Assembly (NCBI GenBank): GCA_013399875.1
Contig: VXAZ01009657.1
Span: forward strand, 310,001-374,000
Direction: 5' to 3'
DNA: 64,000 nucleotides
From: Gymnorhina tibicen
Lineage: Eukaryota; Chordata; Aves; Passeriformes; Artamidae
This document shows positions 49,661 to 62,510 of this stretch, one piece after another; within the stretch, counting starts at the first letter, position 1; every line of letters begins with the position of its first letter. The notes beneath the pieces were generated by a model. The model did no database searches and was not told where the DNA came from. It worked only from the letters and a program-made list of their open reading frames with translations. A program made the translations under genes and the position numbers.

Positions 49661-50529
49661 CAACCACCCCAAATACCCTCTCTTCTTCTTGTATGTTTGA
49701 GAGTTTTCCACAAAAAGTGATATGTATCTTAGGATTTTATGAGCTTTCAGTTATTTAAGAACATGACTGAATAATTTAAGTGGTAAATCTTCTGGCTTAG
49801 CCTTCATGAGAGTTCATGATGATGTTCCTAAGCCCAGTGTTACTGCTGAGAAGCTTTCTGGGCATGCTGAGAATAGTTCCTTTAAACTATTATGGCAATA
49901 TTTTAAGATGCTGTCATATCATGCTGGCCCTTCAAACAGTCAGCAGTAATGAAGAGCTGTGCTTAAATATATTTTTTCTTTATGTCTGAGCTGCTTGTTG
50001 AGGCCAGGAGGGAAGAAGGGTGCGTGATCAAAGAGAAAGAGTTGCTTCACTTTGACTAACTTTTATACTGTTTATAGTTATGGAGAATGATGGAGGGAGC
50101 AGAAAGAAAAACGCACAAGCTCTTTGCAATTAACCGGGCAGAGTTTCAGGCGGTTTTGTATCTCACAGTACAAATCTATCTTGGGCAGAATCTATCATCT
50201 CAAACTCATTCTTGCCCTTTTTTATGTTGGAGAGCTCCTTATTAACATTGAATTTCAAATATTTCTTACGTAAGTGCAGTCAAAACAAAAGTTTGACTGA
50301 TATAGTATCTTGTCCCATATTGTTGCCAAAAGCAGATGGCTGGGGAAAAGTATGTGTTACAGCCTTAATATTCACCTGGCACAGAGCCATGTTTGGCCCA
50401 GGGTTCATGAGCTGGTTGCTGTCTGTGTATTTACAGCAGTGTTGGCTCTTTGTTTCCATAACATCCATTGGTAAGAAGGTACTGATTCATTAAAATATGG
50501 GTATGATCTAGTATCAGAACCCAATTAAA

Positions 50530-51180
50530 ATGGACAAGAACTCTCTAACGCCTTAGAGTTAGAAAGTGTATGTTTATTTCCAGAGCCAGGTACTACGTGG
50601 GATCCTTCCCAAAGTATGTAGCATGCCACACAAAGCAATACAGAGTCTATTTATCTACAAAAGTTCTAAATATTCAAAATACAAATACATATTTATAACA
50701 TAGACGCCTCCCATTCCCCGCTTCGTATGGTAATTGGCTAAAAAGTCATTAAGCATGCGTAGCTGATTCTTTGAAATGGGTTGGTGGTCCTATAATTAGG
50801 GGAGGGGTCCCATCTGATGAAATAGAACTTGTCTTCCTCACTTTGACGTTTCTACTTTTCTGGTTTTTGACAATACGGATCGCTCTCTGGAGAACTACCA
50901 GTTCCTTCTTTCATTACTTTTGAATAGGTTGCAGATGGGAAAATCAATAACTGTCCAACTTTTCTTTGGTCTTATTAATTAATGCTGCTTGTTTCTCATT
51001 ATAAGCACAGCTGAACAAACATCAGATAACTAACGATTCCTTAAATCTTGAAACTTATTCTAAACTTAACTCCCTTAGCTAATCATTAATTTCTTTAATT
51101 AGCTCCAGCTGAGCTTACTTCTTAAACTTATTTTTAACTAATTCTAACAAAGCTTACCTTTAACTAAAAATCCTAGTATT
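50530..51180 (-). mobile_element. Probable solo LTR or LTR fragment
   Basis: Read on the minus strand: a CCAAT box (GCCAATTACC near 50730), TATA-like ATAAATAG (complement of 50647-50654), then AATAAA (complement of 50573-50578) about 70 bases later, then U5-like sequence ending near 50530. Spacing and order fit a retroviral LTR. The 5' edge is unknown and no target-site duplication was found. Confidence 0.5.
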
Positions 51181-52579
51181 TAAATGTTAAAAATTCTATG
51201 TTTCAGTACAAAGCCTGGTTGCAGCAAACTCACAAAAGGAGAGCTGATAGAGAGCATAGGGAGGGTGAAGTTTCTAAGACATATCTCAGAAAAGGCATCC
51301 AAAAAGTCCAATTTCTTAACTATCACACCATGAACTGTGGAGAATTTTCCTGTTTCAGCCATATTGCTAAATCACCATATTGCTGAATTTTTGCAGTATG
51401 TGATCTTTACTGTATTATTTATGCAGCTATTTTCTGTGCAACAAAGCATGTTTCATGAAATAGAGAGCAACTGTTCTATAAAGCAGGTTCCAGGCAGCTC
51501 TTGAATAATGGGTCACAAAAATATCTTGCTCTTGAAAGCAGCCTAGAGTAGTCCTAACACAGCTAAACATCCAGATTTATTTTTCAGGTCCTGGGCACCC
51601 TTAGAGGTAGAAAAGATTTACCTTTATCCTGTATATTCACGCTTCAGGGTTACCAGAACATTTTCTGCTTGGCTCATGATCTGCTGGGGACCAGCTCCCA
51701 CATAAATGTTGCAGTTGTCGAATGAATTCCAGATATTTTAATGCCTTAGGCTTAAAGGCTACACTGGTAGCTTAAGAAGTCAGTCCCCAGCTACAGTTAA
51801 TAGAATATAACTAACGCATATATTTCAACTGAAAATTAATTCAGTCCTAGATAAAATATTGTGACTATAAATTTGCAAATCTTTTCATGCAATTCTTTAA
51901 TCAGCTGGCCACTGGCATTTTTAATTGACTAATGAACTGAAAATGCAAACTGAGGTTTAAATAAACTATCTTATAAAGGAGATAAAAAGATATCCACAGA
52001 CAAGCACAGTTTGAAAAAAATCTCCAGCCAGAACAAAACCAGCTCAGGATTTTACTTTAGACACTTGATATTCACCATTTCTAGAACTTCTTGTGAAGAC
52101 AAAAGAGTGAAGTTTCATTTTAAAAAAAGAAGTTTTTCATTCATGGTAAGTAAGCAAAATTTTACTGTGCCTGAGAAATGTGATCTATTGTTTTGGAAAG
52201 CAACAGCATTTATGTTCCTGCCCATTAAGCATGCAGTCTATAATTATATTTTCCTTTGTCTTTTTAAAAATAAATATTGTAGGTACTAAGTCCGTATCAT
52301 GTGTTATAGAACATTGCAGAAATTGTTTAGTCTTTACACAATATGAAATTATTTCAGCAAGTTGTTTGTTTGGCAAGTTGTATTGGGTTATATGTGTCTG
52401 AAAAGTGAAGCTATTCTCTCATTTCACTTCTAAATTAGTTTAAGAATTAGATTTTAGGCATCACTTGTTCTAATGAAAAGACAGGATTTTATTTTTTAAT
52501 ACATTGAAGTGAAAAATTAGAAATAATTGGCATCTAATCTGATACAGATCCTTAAGGATTTCTATTTCAGAGCACAGTT
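51181..52579. other. Gene-free stretch
   Basis: AT-rich unique sequence. Short frames only (up to 92 codons at 52011-52289) without family features. Confidence 0.6.
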
Positions 52580-52936
52580 CAGTTATAGCAGCCTTCCAAC
52601 ATCTAAAGGGGGCCTGTGAGAGATCTGGAGAGGGACTTTTCACAAGAGCATGCAGTGATAGGAGAATGGGTAATGGCGTTAAACTGAAAGAGGATGGGTT
52701 CAGATTAGATATTACGAAGAATTTTTTTATGTTGAGGATGGTGAGGCACTGAAACAGATTGCCCAGAGAAGCTGTGAATGCCCCACCCCTGAAAGTGTTC
52801 AAGGCCAGGCTGGATGGGGCTTTGAGCAGCCTCTAGCTGGAAGGTGTCCCTGCCCATGGCAGAGAGGTTGGAACTAGATGATCTCTAAGGTCCCTTCCAA
52901 CTCAAACTGTCCTATGAATAAATGATTCTACGATTT
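52580..52936 (+). mobile_element. CR1 LINE 3' end, truncated
   Basis: About 350 bases of CR1 3' region in plus orientation, including GCAGCCTTCCAACATCTAAA, GATTAGATATTACGAAGAA, GGTGAGGCACTGAAACAGAT, GTTCAAGGCCAGGCTGGATG and GATGATCTCTAAGGTCCCTT, ending with degenerate ATGATTCTACGATT terminal repeats. It is the longest well-conserved plus-strand copy here. Confidence 0.93.
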
Positions 52937-55489
52937 TCTCTTCTTATTTCAGTCTTAGTATCTTGATTAATCCAAAGAAGAATGCTGCTGAGAATATATT
53001 CTGGATTCAAATGCTGCATCAAATGAGATTTACTACATGCAATTTCCAAATGCAGGACTACACGCCTGCGATCTGGATTGGTAACTGCTGTGTTTTTTAA
53101 TGACTTGTTGTATTCTCAGCAACCAATGGTGTTGAAGAAAAATGCTAGCATTCCCTGAGTAACCATGGAAACCAAAACAATGTTTGTGGGTTATTGGATA
53201 AATTGAACTACCTACCTGGCTGTAGTAGGTTGAACAGATGCTTTATATTTAATACTATCTTGATGTTATTCATTGTAACAAGTGATATCTTACCACTATA
53301 AAGTGTGAAGCAAAAAGCTACAAAGAAAGAAGGCAGCAAAGAATAGCTAGATCTCTCTTCTCTGTAATAAAAAAAATAATGGAATTTTTATTAGCATTGG
53401 TTTGGGGGTATTTTTTGTACTTATTATTGATAGCCAGAGATACTTCATTGGAGTAACACAGTGAACTGAATTATTCTTCATACTTCGTGATATCAATATT
53501 TGGTCATAATATTGAGCAGCTGGAACTGAAAGTAGGATGCTCAGTTGTAAATACCAACATTTAATATTAGATCATTGTGGCTGCACATTCAATAACAAAC
53601 AAACCCCACTCCTTTCTTTTTATTCTAATTGATGTAATGTTACTGTAAAATTCCTTAGTAAACATTTGAGAGATTTACTGAATTTCAATCTCGTCTTGCT
53701 CTGGCTTAGAAATTGACTACTTTTTCTCTTTGAAATAAACTGTTCCATTCTATGTCATCCAAGAAAAAATGTTCCTGAAGGAGCAAGAGTAAGCAAATCA
53801 CATAAAGTACTTGCAAAATGAAAAATGGTTATCAGTTATGGTTTTGAGAAAGCAACTCAGTCCCCAAGTTTTGCTTGAGAAATGAGTGAGGAGAAAGGGG
53901 AGAGCAGAAACCTGAATCTCCTCTGACTCTTCCTGTCTCAACTGCTTGCTGTTGCCAGCAATCCTTCTCCATTGCTCCGCTGCAGCACTGTCCCAAAAGA
54001 TCACGCAGCTGAGAACTGTCTCAGGCTTAATAAATCCTCCTTCAGACTGCTGAGGGAGAGTCAGTAAATATGTTTGGTTTTGTTAAAGTCTTCCTGCAGT
54101 ATGCTCTGGAGAAAATATTTTTCCTTTGTTGGCCAGTGAGACACTGTGCGTCTCCTCAGTCCTACATAACTCATCCAGTGCTCACATTTTCCTCCCTCTG
54201 GAGTCTGGGCATGCTGCTTTTCTGCCGGGGGAGGTTCTGTGCACAGATGGGGAAGGGCAATTTTGGGATGTAATTTAATACACTAGCAATGGTAAATCAT
54301 TGGTGAAAACAGGCAATCTTTTAGAAAAACAGATGCAATTTTCTGTTTCAATATCTACTGTAAACTCTACAAGTAGAGTTCTTTTCCATACCATCAGATT
54401 TTTTTTCCTTTTGCAGTGCTAACTTACTCCTTCTTACTGTTACACCTGTGAATCACATCAAAGAAGCAAAGCTGCAAATAACAGCCTTTCCTGCTTTGTC
54501 TCCTGTCATATGAAAAGGCTTTAATAGATCTTGAAAGAACCATGTCAAATATTAAACAAAATTTATTTACAGTTCATTAAATTCATGTTACATTGTATTA
54601 TATAAGCAAAGCTTGTGCAAAGGTTTAGAATTTTTTAATCCGTGTCTTGAAAAGTAAACTGTATTTATCCTTTACCTCAGGGTACAAAAGATTTTGGTAT
54701 GATAAAAGTATTAAATAATAAAATGTTAGAAAACTTCAACTGCACTGTGAGAACTGCTACGGGAACAACGGAGTGAAGTACCATTAAAGCAGACCAGATA
54801 AAAGTACCCTGTAAAAATGAAGTAAAATGGGAACAAAACCTCATTGTTTGGGGAGAAATATGTTCTGGAAGAGAGGAGACCTAAGACTTCATGTGGGTGG
54901 CTTGATCCTTTGTTTCTTCACCTGAAATTCTCAAGCTGCACCTTTGTATGGATCTAAAGTCCTTCCTGCTGACCCTGGTGAGAGAACGTGTCAAAGGGCA
55001 AAGCAGGTCTAGCATTACCTCAGGGAGATAATTAAACTTGCAAATGAAGCTTTCTCTAAAGGGAACTGCCTTTGCCTCATGTGGCCAGAGCTTCTGCAAC
55101 CAAACAGGAAGTGCAATGCACATTTGCATGAGCCCAGGATGTTGGCAAGCAGCCCACAAAGGGTATCTGATTAAATATTTTTCTTTAATCAGGGCAATTA
55201 AAAGACCACTGATGGCAGATACTCACTGAGGGGATGCTTGAATCCAGTTGCAAGGAAAGGAGAAGGTGTTGGAATAAATGTCAACTATACATAACGTCAT
55301 CAAGCTTACTGCAGGAAAAATCACCAGTAGAGATTTAGGTACAAACATAGCTGCTTTAAGACAAAGAACAGAAAGATAATTACAGACAGGGACTTTTACA
55401 ACAAGAAGTCAAATACCTGAAGTCCAATTAACTGCTAAAAGAAAGATGTTTACTGACATGGAAGATATTTCAGAAAGCAGAAGGGAAGG
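52937..55489. other. Gene-free stretch
   Basis: Unique sequence with no gene. An X-box-like GTAACCATGGAAAC lies at 53159-53172. Small frames up to 92 codons have no support. Confidence 0.55.
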
Positions 55490-56567
55490 TGTCCAGTGGG
55501 TTGATGTGGGCTGCGGGTCGGGTGACCACCAAAGCTGGTCTATCACTCCCTTCTTCAGCTGGACAGGGAAAATATAACAAAAGGCTCCTGGTTCGAGATA
55601 AGGGCAGGGAGAGATCCATTACGAGTTCCTGTCACGGGCAAAGCAGACTGGACTTGGGGAAATTAGTTTAATTTATTGCCAGTGAAATCAGAGTAGGATA
55701 AAAAGAAATAAACAGAAATCTTAAAAGGACCTTTCCCCCACCCCTCTCTTCTTTCTTGGCTCAATTTCGGTCCTGGTTTTCACTAGCTCCTTGCGTCCAG
55801 CAGCACAGGATGAACAAGGAATGGTGGCTGTGGTCAGTTCATCATATATTGTCTCTGTCCCTCCTTCCTTCTCAGAGGGAGGACTCCTCACGCTCTTCCC
55901 CTGTTCCAGTGTGAGGTCCCTCTCATTGGAGACGGTCCTCCATGAACTGCTCCAGTGCAGGTCCCTTCCACAGGGTGCAGTGTATCAGGAATAGGCTGCT
56001 CCAGCATAGGGCCTCCAGGGGGCCACAGGTCCAGCAAACAACCCTGCTCCAGTGTGGGCTTCTCTCTCCATGGGTCCACAGGAGTCTGTTCCAGTGTTGG
56101 CTACCCATGGGGTCACAGCCTTCTTCCCTCTGGGCATCCACATGCTCAGCTTAGGCCTCCTCCCTAGGCTGCAGGTGGAGCTCTGCTCCACTGTGGATAT
56201 CCATGGGCTTCAGGGGCACAGCTGCCTCTTCATGGTCTGCACCATGGGCTACAGGGGCATCTCTGGTCCGGCACCTGGAGCACCTCCTGCTCCTCCTTCT
56301 CCACTGACGTTGGTGTCTGCAGAGACATTTCTCTCACATATTCTCACACCTCTCTCCATCTGCAGTTATGTTGTGCCCTCTTCTTAACTGTGTTATCCCA
56401 CAGGCCCTACTACCTTTGCTGGTGGGCTCAGCCTTGGACAGCTGTGGGTCCATCTTGGAACCGAGTGACATTGGCTGCACTGGACATGGGGAGCCTTCTG
56501 GCAGCTCCTCACAAAAGCCACCCTCGTAGCCTCACCACTACCAAAACCTTGCCATGCAAACCCAGTA
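55490..56567 (-). mobile_element. Solo LTR of an avian endogenous retrovirus, copy B
   Basis: About 1.08 kb of the same family as 17637-18838, same orientation. On the minus strand the 5' end reads ...TACTGGGTTTGC and the 3' end contains the U5 block around CCTTATCTCG (55595-55604 on +). The poly(A) signal is intact here (complement of TTTATT at 55672-55677). Several GCTCCAGTGTGGG-type boxes recur at 55948-56100. No target-site duplication, primer-binding site or internal genes were seen. Confidence 0.8.
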
Positions 56568-57830
56568 AAACCTGAGTATCAAGCTGAAAGAAATGTCTGA
56601 AGAGTGAAAGATAAGAGAACAATATAGTTTGTCTGAGTTATAATTCACAGGAGGCAAAGAACAGTTTAATTATCCTTAGGATGAAGGTGAATTTTATAGG
56701 ATGTCTCAGAAAATAAATGTAGGAACATTAAGGAATAAATCAATGAAAACATTTCACAATTGGAAAAGCTTAGTCATGTGGAAGGATGGCTCTTGAAAAT
56801 GGAATTGATTGGTAGGATAAACAAAACATGTCAGAAGTGAAAGGAACAGAGGAAATACTGCAAGGATGATGATCTAATGGAATTATCACATCACAAAAGA
56901 TTGAAATCTGACCTGCTGAGCTATTTAGAAGATATTAACTGAAGCTGATGTGAGCAAAACTATGGTACATAAACTGATTACTAATAGAAGAGCATGGGAG
57001 TAAACAGCTGCAGTGCCGTAAGGTTTCATCTGCAATCTTGTAACTTGAGGAAAACATAAAGTATACCACCTGTCTTTTTTTGCAACCTTCTTTAATTTAG
57101 TTTTATGATAAACTGCACCAAAAGTTATTTTGTGACATATTCAATTGCTATGTCACTAGTGATGATATGAGAGATTTTCTAATTTAACACTCCAGGTCAC
57201 TAAAGAGATCTTGAAGTACATTAAAAAACCCTAGAAAGCTAAATATTACCCTTCAGAAAGAGTGAAAAGTAAAAATCTAAAACTGCCAGATTTTACTTTT
57301 AGTTTCAGGGAACTTTAAAGCACTTTTTAAATACATTGCAGAAGTAGCTACGGATTTGTGGACTATTTTCCCTTCTGTAGCTTTCGTATCATTTCAGGTG
57401 GATGGGAACACTTATTTTTAAAGCTGGCAATCACTCTCCCCTGTAAGAGATTTGTGATTTTGGCCGACTTTGAACATTTGAGCTGGCTTTTTCTTCTGAG
57501 CTCTTTCCAAGACAAATTTGTAAAATAAATTTTAAGATGTGTCAACTGTTACTAAGACCCTCTGGTCTTACCTTGTTTTAATTGAATTTAATGGAATTTA
57601 GAAGATAAATGTAACTAAACTCTAACTTCAGCAGCTCCAATTAACCCCCCCCACATACTGCTAGCTGTAAACCGTCAAAAAAACTTTAATGGCTTATTGT
57701 TTCACCTTCTCTGGTGAGTTAGTTCTGTGTACTTACATGGATTTTTCCACTGTCTTTTCAGTGGCATCTTTGAAATGACGCAGGCTGTTCCACATTAAAT
57801 ACTCTTTTTGAGAATAATTTTGCTTTATTT
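56568..57830. other. Gene-free stretch
   Basis: AT-rich unique sequence between an LTR and a CR1 element; nothing recognised in it. Confidence 0.6.
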
Positions 57831-58512
57831 AGAATCATAGAATGATTTGGGTTGGAAGGGACCTTAAAATCTTTTCATTCCAACTCCCTGCAATGGACAG
57901 GGACACCTTCCACCGGACCAGGCTGCTCAATGCCCCATCTAACCTGGCCTTGAACACTGCCAGGAATGGGATATTCACAGCTTCCCTGGGCAATCTGTTG
58001 CAGAGTCTCACCACCAGCACGCTAAAGAATTTGTTTCATATATCTAAATTTCCCCTCTTTCAGTTTGAACCCATTACACCTTGTCCTATCACTACAGCTC
58101 CTGATGAAGAGTCCCTCTCCAGCTTGCCTGTAGGCCCCCTTCAGATTCTGGAATGTTCCAATGAGGTATTCAGGCAACCTTCTCTTCTCCAGGCTGAAAA
58201 GCCCCAACTTTCTCAGCCTGCTTTCATGAGAGAGGGGCTTCAGTCCTCTTATCAACTTTGTGGCCCTCCTCTGGACTGGTTCCATCAGTTCCATGTCCTT
58301 GTTCTGTTGGAAGCACCTGAACTGTACACCTGAAGTGTTCCAGGTGGTGTCTGACAAGACCAGAGTAGAGGAGCAGAATCACCTCCCTCGACCTTCTGGT
58401 CACGTGTCTTTCCATGCAGCCCGGATACGGGTGGTTTTCTGGGCTGTGAGTGAACTCTGCTGTCTCATGTTGAGTGACTCACTTGTGTCCTCTGCTCTCA
58501 TTCTGATGTAGA
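57831..58512 (-). mobile_element. CR1 LINE 3' portion, largest copy
   Basis: Starts with AGAATCATAGAATGATTTGG, the complement of the CR1 3' terminal repeats, and continues through GTTGGAAGGGACCTTAAAAT, AATGCCCCATCTAACCTGGC, CTCTCCAGCTTGCCTGTAGG and CTTTCTCAGCCTGCTTTCAT up to about 58512. The minus-strand frame at 58022-58357 is a remnant of CR1-derived sequence broken by stops. It is 5'-truncated and contains no intact reverse transcriptase. Confidence 0.93.
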
Positions 58513-61500
58513 GCACGGGCCAACTCAAGAGAGAGAAAAAAGAGACTGGCAAAAAGCCTAGGAAACTTGGCATAAGTAAATACTGGACATAATCACAGGC
58601 CATACCTGTACCTGTGTGTCCTGTGTGCTACCTACTCTCCAGGCTTCTGAATCCATTTGTGTTTGCAGTGAGAGTGTAAAACTGCTGGCACTGTGTAACC
58701 ACTAAAAACTAACAGTTGTGGAAGTAGCATCAGCTCCTGAGGAATGAGGATGCTTTGGCAGAGTGAACAGGGAAGGCCAGCCAACTGGTTAGAAAGGTGT
58801 ATAGGAGTATGGTAGCTGTGGTCTGCTGTGTTTGTGTGATCAAAATTACAATTAATCAAGCAGAATACTCTGAAAGAGTAGTGAAAATACCTGCACTGCT
58901 AAAAAAAAAGAGGGGTTAAGATGAATGTCAACAGGGCTGATAGAATGTTATTCAATATTCCTTCACCAAAAGCCATTATTCCCCCATTCTGTTACATCAT
59001 CAAAGAAGAAAATATTGAGTGTTGTATTTGACAAAGAACTTCCCTACCTCCCACAATTGTGTATTGACAGATAATGGAAACAAATAATTTCAAAATGATA
59101 GATGGAATGCATTAACTTCTTGAAATGGTTACAGTACCACTTACAAGCTAATAATTTATTTCAGTATCAGGAGCAGATGCGAGAAAAATAATGCAGCCTA
59201 AATCAGTAAACTCTATAAGTCATCAGTAACAAATGCTCTGGGGAAATCAAAGAGGAGTGGGAAGAATTCCTTTCCTGCAACTTCCCAGATTATGGTAATA
59301 AGCTTACTAATAACTTTTTTAGAAATATCCTGAAAACTGGGGATGAACTGCTGTAGGGGAGAAACAGATAATAATTACATCTGGTTCTGACTAAGAGATC
59401 TCACTGCACTTTTATCTTCACAGCAGAGAATAGGTACAGGTTTTTTCCCTTTTTTCCCCCAAATATCTCCTCTATTATTCACATTGTTATTACCTTTTAG
59501 AATAGAACTGTGCATCACTCTGTTTTTAACCTTTAGATTTTAAAGTTTTAAGTAGACGGGGAAGATTCTGGAAGCAAGTAAATGCTTAACGAGTATACAC
59601 AGATATATTCTCCACGTAAGGGCATTTATGTTTGAATTCAGAGCATGAAGAGAACAAAAATCTGCTTCGATATGAATTATTCATGCAATGGCTTTGCATT
59701 TTTTGCTACTTTTAAATAGACAAGAAGTGCCAAAAAGGAAAATTTGTTCTGTCTGAAATCCTCTCTTTTATTTCATTTTCTATAGGCAAAGGTTGAAATT
59801 TGCATGTACTATTGCCTAAAAGTTTTACTCTTAGGTCTTTACTTGTCAAGAATGTGAAGAAGAAACAGAATATATTGTTTTGTTTGACACATGCTAAACG
59901 ATATAGAAAACAGATTTTTTTAACACCAACCTGAAAAAGAAATTTGTGTACTGTAATGTTTCTTAACTCCCTAGTTAAGAGTTAACTGTTAAACCTTCAT
60001 TCTGATGTACTAGAAATTTGTTAAATACGATTTTTCTCTTCAAGTAATTATGTAAGATTAATAAGCATTCCCAAAATGCTGAAGGAAACAATGCAAAGTT
60101 CAAAATATTTTCTACCATATGCAGTTTCAGTGAAAGAAAATCAATTTTCTGTATTTATTGATTTCCACCTGTTATGATGAAAAGCTCTGCCTTGCATGAC
60201 AGAGTGTGATTGGAAACTGTCATACACTTCTGAGCAGAGATCAAAGATGCAAATACTGATCCTTCCTCAGAGAAATAGATCTAATCCTGAATATGTTAGT
60301 TTGAACTATGTTTCTCCCAGAACTAGCAAATCTTGTTCTTTTTTCTTCTATTGGCCTGAAGTTTAAAAAAGGGAAAAAAAGGCTTGCTGCTGCTTTGAGG
60401 ATGAAGAAAGCATTCTGTTGAAGGTTAGAAAAGCTGTAGGATCATGTAGCTATTGGTTTAGAAAGCTATTAGAACTCTATGTGTTAATCTATTGCAGGGC
60501 AAAAATAAATCTAATATCTTGTTTACATGGGAAATTATCCCACCTGTTCACATGGAAACATGTTCTTCCCTGGCTGCTGCTCACAGCACACATGGACCAT
60601 CTGAGGTGGCTTCTCACTGATGGGGAATGTGTCTGAACTCCTCAGACTCCTCGGTCCTTTCTCAGCATCACAGCATCTGGCAGAGATTTTCTTCACCCAG
60701 TGCCCAAGCCTGAGCTGCACAAAAGCTCCTTCCTCAGGGCAAAAATGCCTGAAGCACAGCCTAAATAGCTACTGCTACCAGTTCTGGATGGACCCCACAA
60801 AATGGTTTTTGCAAGATATTAGGGGTAATTTTCCAGTGATGAATTCTTATTCCTGGAAGGCAGACAGTGTGGGGTTTTTTATTCCAAAACAAGTTGAAAA
60901 AATTATGTTAAAAGAAATATGCCTGTCATTTCCATTGGCAAAATTATTCATTATCCTTTTTTGCTGGAGATGCTGTAAATGGCAGAAAGCTGGATGACCA
61001 GTAGGCTGTAATTTATAAAATATTTTGGGATATTTCAGTATGAAAAGCTTTATAAAAATGCAAGATATTAATAATGAACTTGACAGTCCTATACTGCTCA
61101 TATTTAAGGACAAATTCCCATTAGAGGCCAAAATGAATTTCAGATCTACTCTATTTTTCATGCCAACGTAATTCAAATAACTCATCTTTAAACAAAATTA
61201 TACTTTATCTACTCTTGGGGTTAAAACAGAGTCAGCTTGGGAAACTTTACTTAATCCCCTGCCTATAAATTTAATTACTGCTTAGGGTATTGAGAAAGAA
61301 AGATGACAAATACTGATGTACTTGAGGAGATCATCTGCAGAGACAACACCAGCTCTCCTCAGGTCCTGGAGTGGGTTCCTTGGAGACAGCTGAAATCACC
61401 ACCTCAGCACCTGCATCCAGTACATCTGTTAGGTCTCTTTTCCTGGTTTTCATATTCAGAGTTCATTTTTGTACTGTATATATAGGCCAACACTGAATTA

Positions 61501-61903
61501 TGAGAATTCGTGATTTCCCAGCTTAACTAGCACCTCAGACCACCGCAGTTCCCCCCGAAGCACACATATTGTGTCAAAACAGAGTCCATATTTTGTGGGA
61601 TGAAATTTTTACCTTAAACAAAGTGATCCAAGGGCGTTTTGCTAATGGGTGATTTCAAATCCTCGAGCTATTTGTTTGCAAAATTAAAGGGTCTTTACCC
61701 CGGTTTTGCTCTCTGGTGGTTTTGCAGTTCTGGCAGTGCAGGTGTAAATCCCACTTACTCCAGGAATTTTCCAGATTTTCTATTTTCTGTTACCTAAAAA
61801 AAAGATCTAAAACTTGTCAACTACGACTTTTCTTTTGATTTGACATGTCAGAAAACCTCCTAACGTAGACTGTACTAGTAACATCAGGTGAATCAGTGGA
61901 AGT
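58513..61903. other. Gene-free stretch
   Basis: AT-rich unique sequence. The 125- and 112-codon frames at 60620-60997 and 60847-61185 overlap on opposite strands with no family signature. No repeat was recognised. Confidence 0.6.
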
Positions 61904-62510
61904 TATGATTATACAACACAGAACAGCCCAGGTTGAAAGTGATCTGGTCCAAACTTGCACAGGAATGAGAACCTACGGAAGATCATCTAGCACCCTGTGC
62001 CATTGCATCTGGAAAACCTCCAGCAATGAAGATTCTACCAATCTCTGGGGAGGTTGTTCCAGTGTATGGTTTTACTCACCATAAAAAAGTTATTTCTTAT
62101 GTCAAGATGAAGCCACTCCTGGTGCAATTTTAGTCCTGCTCCTTAACTTTTCCGTGTGGATCTTTATGAGGAGAGAGGTTCCATCCTCTTTGTAGTCACA
62201 CTTTAAATGCTGGAATACCATGATGAGCTCCCCTCTGAGCCATTTTTTCTCAGATTAAAAGACTTAACTCCTCCCGTCTTTCCTCACAGGGCAGGCTCTC
62301 CAGCCTTTTGTATATCTCCATTGGTCTCCTTTGAACCCTCTCCCATCAGTCCATGTCTTTTGAATTGTGGGGACCAGAACTGGACACAGTACTACAGATG
62401 TGGCCTGACAAGCACTATGTAGAACTGGATGGTCACATCTGTACCTCTATGCTAGTAATGTCCCTGTAGATGCAGCCCGGGATCAAGAATAAATCCTGTG
62501 CTCGCAGTCA
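61904..62510 (-). mobile_element. CR1 LINE 3' portion, older subfamily
   Basis: Minus-strand CR1 with blocks CAGAACAGCCCAGGTTGAAA, TGATGAGCTCCCCTCTGAGC, AGGGCAGGCTCTCCAGCCTT, GGACCAGAACTGGACACAGT and GTACTACAGATGTGGCCTGA-type sequence. It is more diverged than the 57.8-kb copy, and its 3' end lacks clean terminal repeats. Confidence 0.85.

Larger units (their letters stand above)
42941..50529. other. Gene-free AT-rich stretch
   Basis: Seven and a half kilobases with no supported gene and no large recognised transposon. A 26-bp tandem duplication lies at 46476-46524 and low-complexity A/CCAA/CAAA sequence at 49606-49660. Segment 48640-48800 looks like unique, non-repetitive sequence with homeobox-like cores but cannot be called. 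Confidence 0.6.

Noticed and set aside
49432..49758. Lysine/threonine-rich and phenylalanine-rich frames
   Set aside because: Produced by low-complexity A-rich and CCAA repeats.
17637..56567. One giant provirus bounded by the two related LTRs
   Set aside because: Far too long, no gag, pol or env traces between, and the two LTRs are diverged and each solo.
57842..58357. 163- and 111-codon frames
   Set aside because: Both are CR1 sequence; the plus frame is antisense and the minus one is a short truncated remnant.
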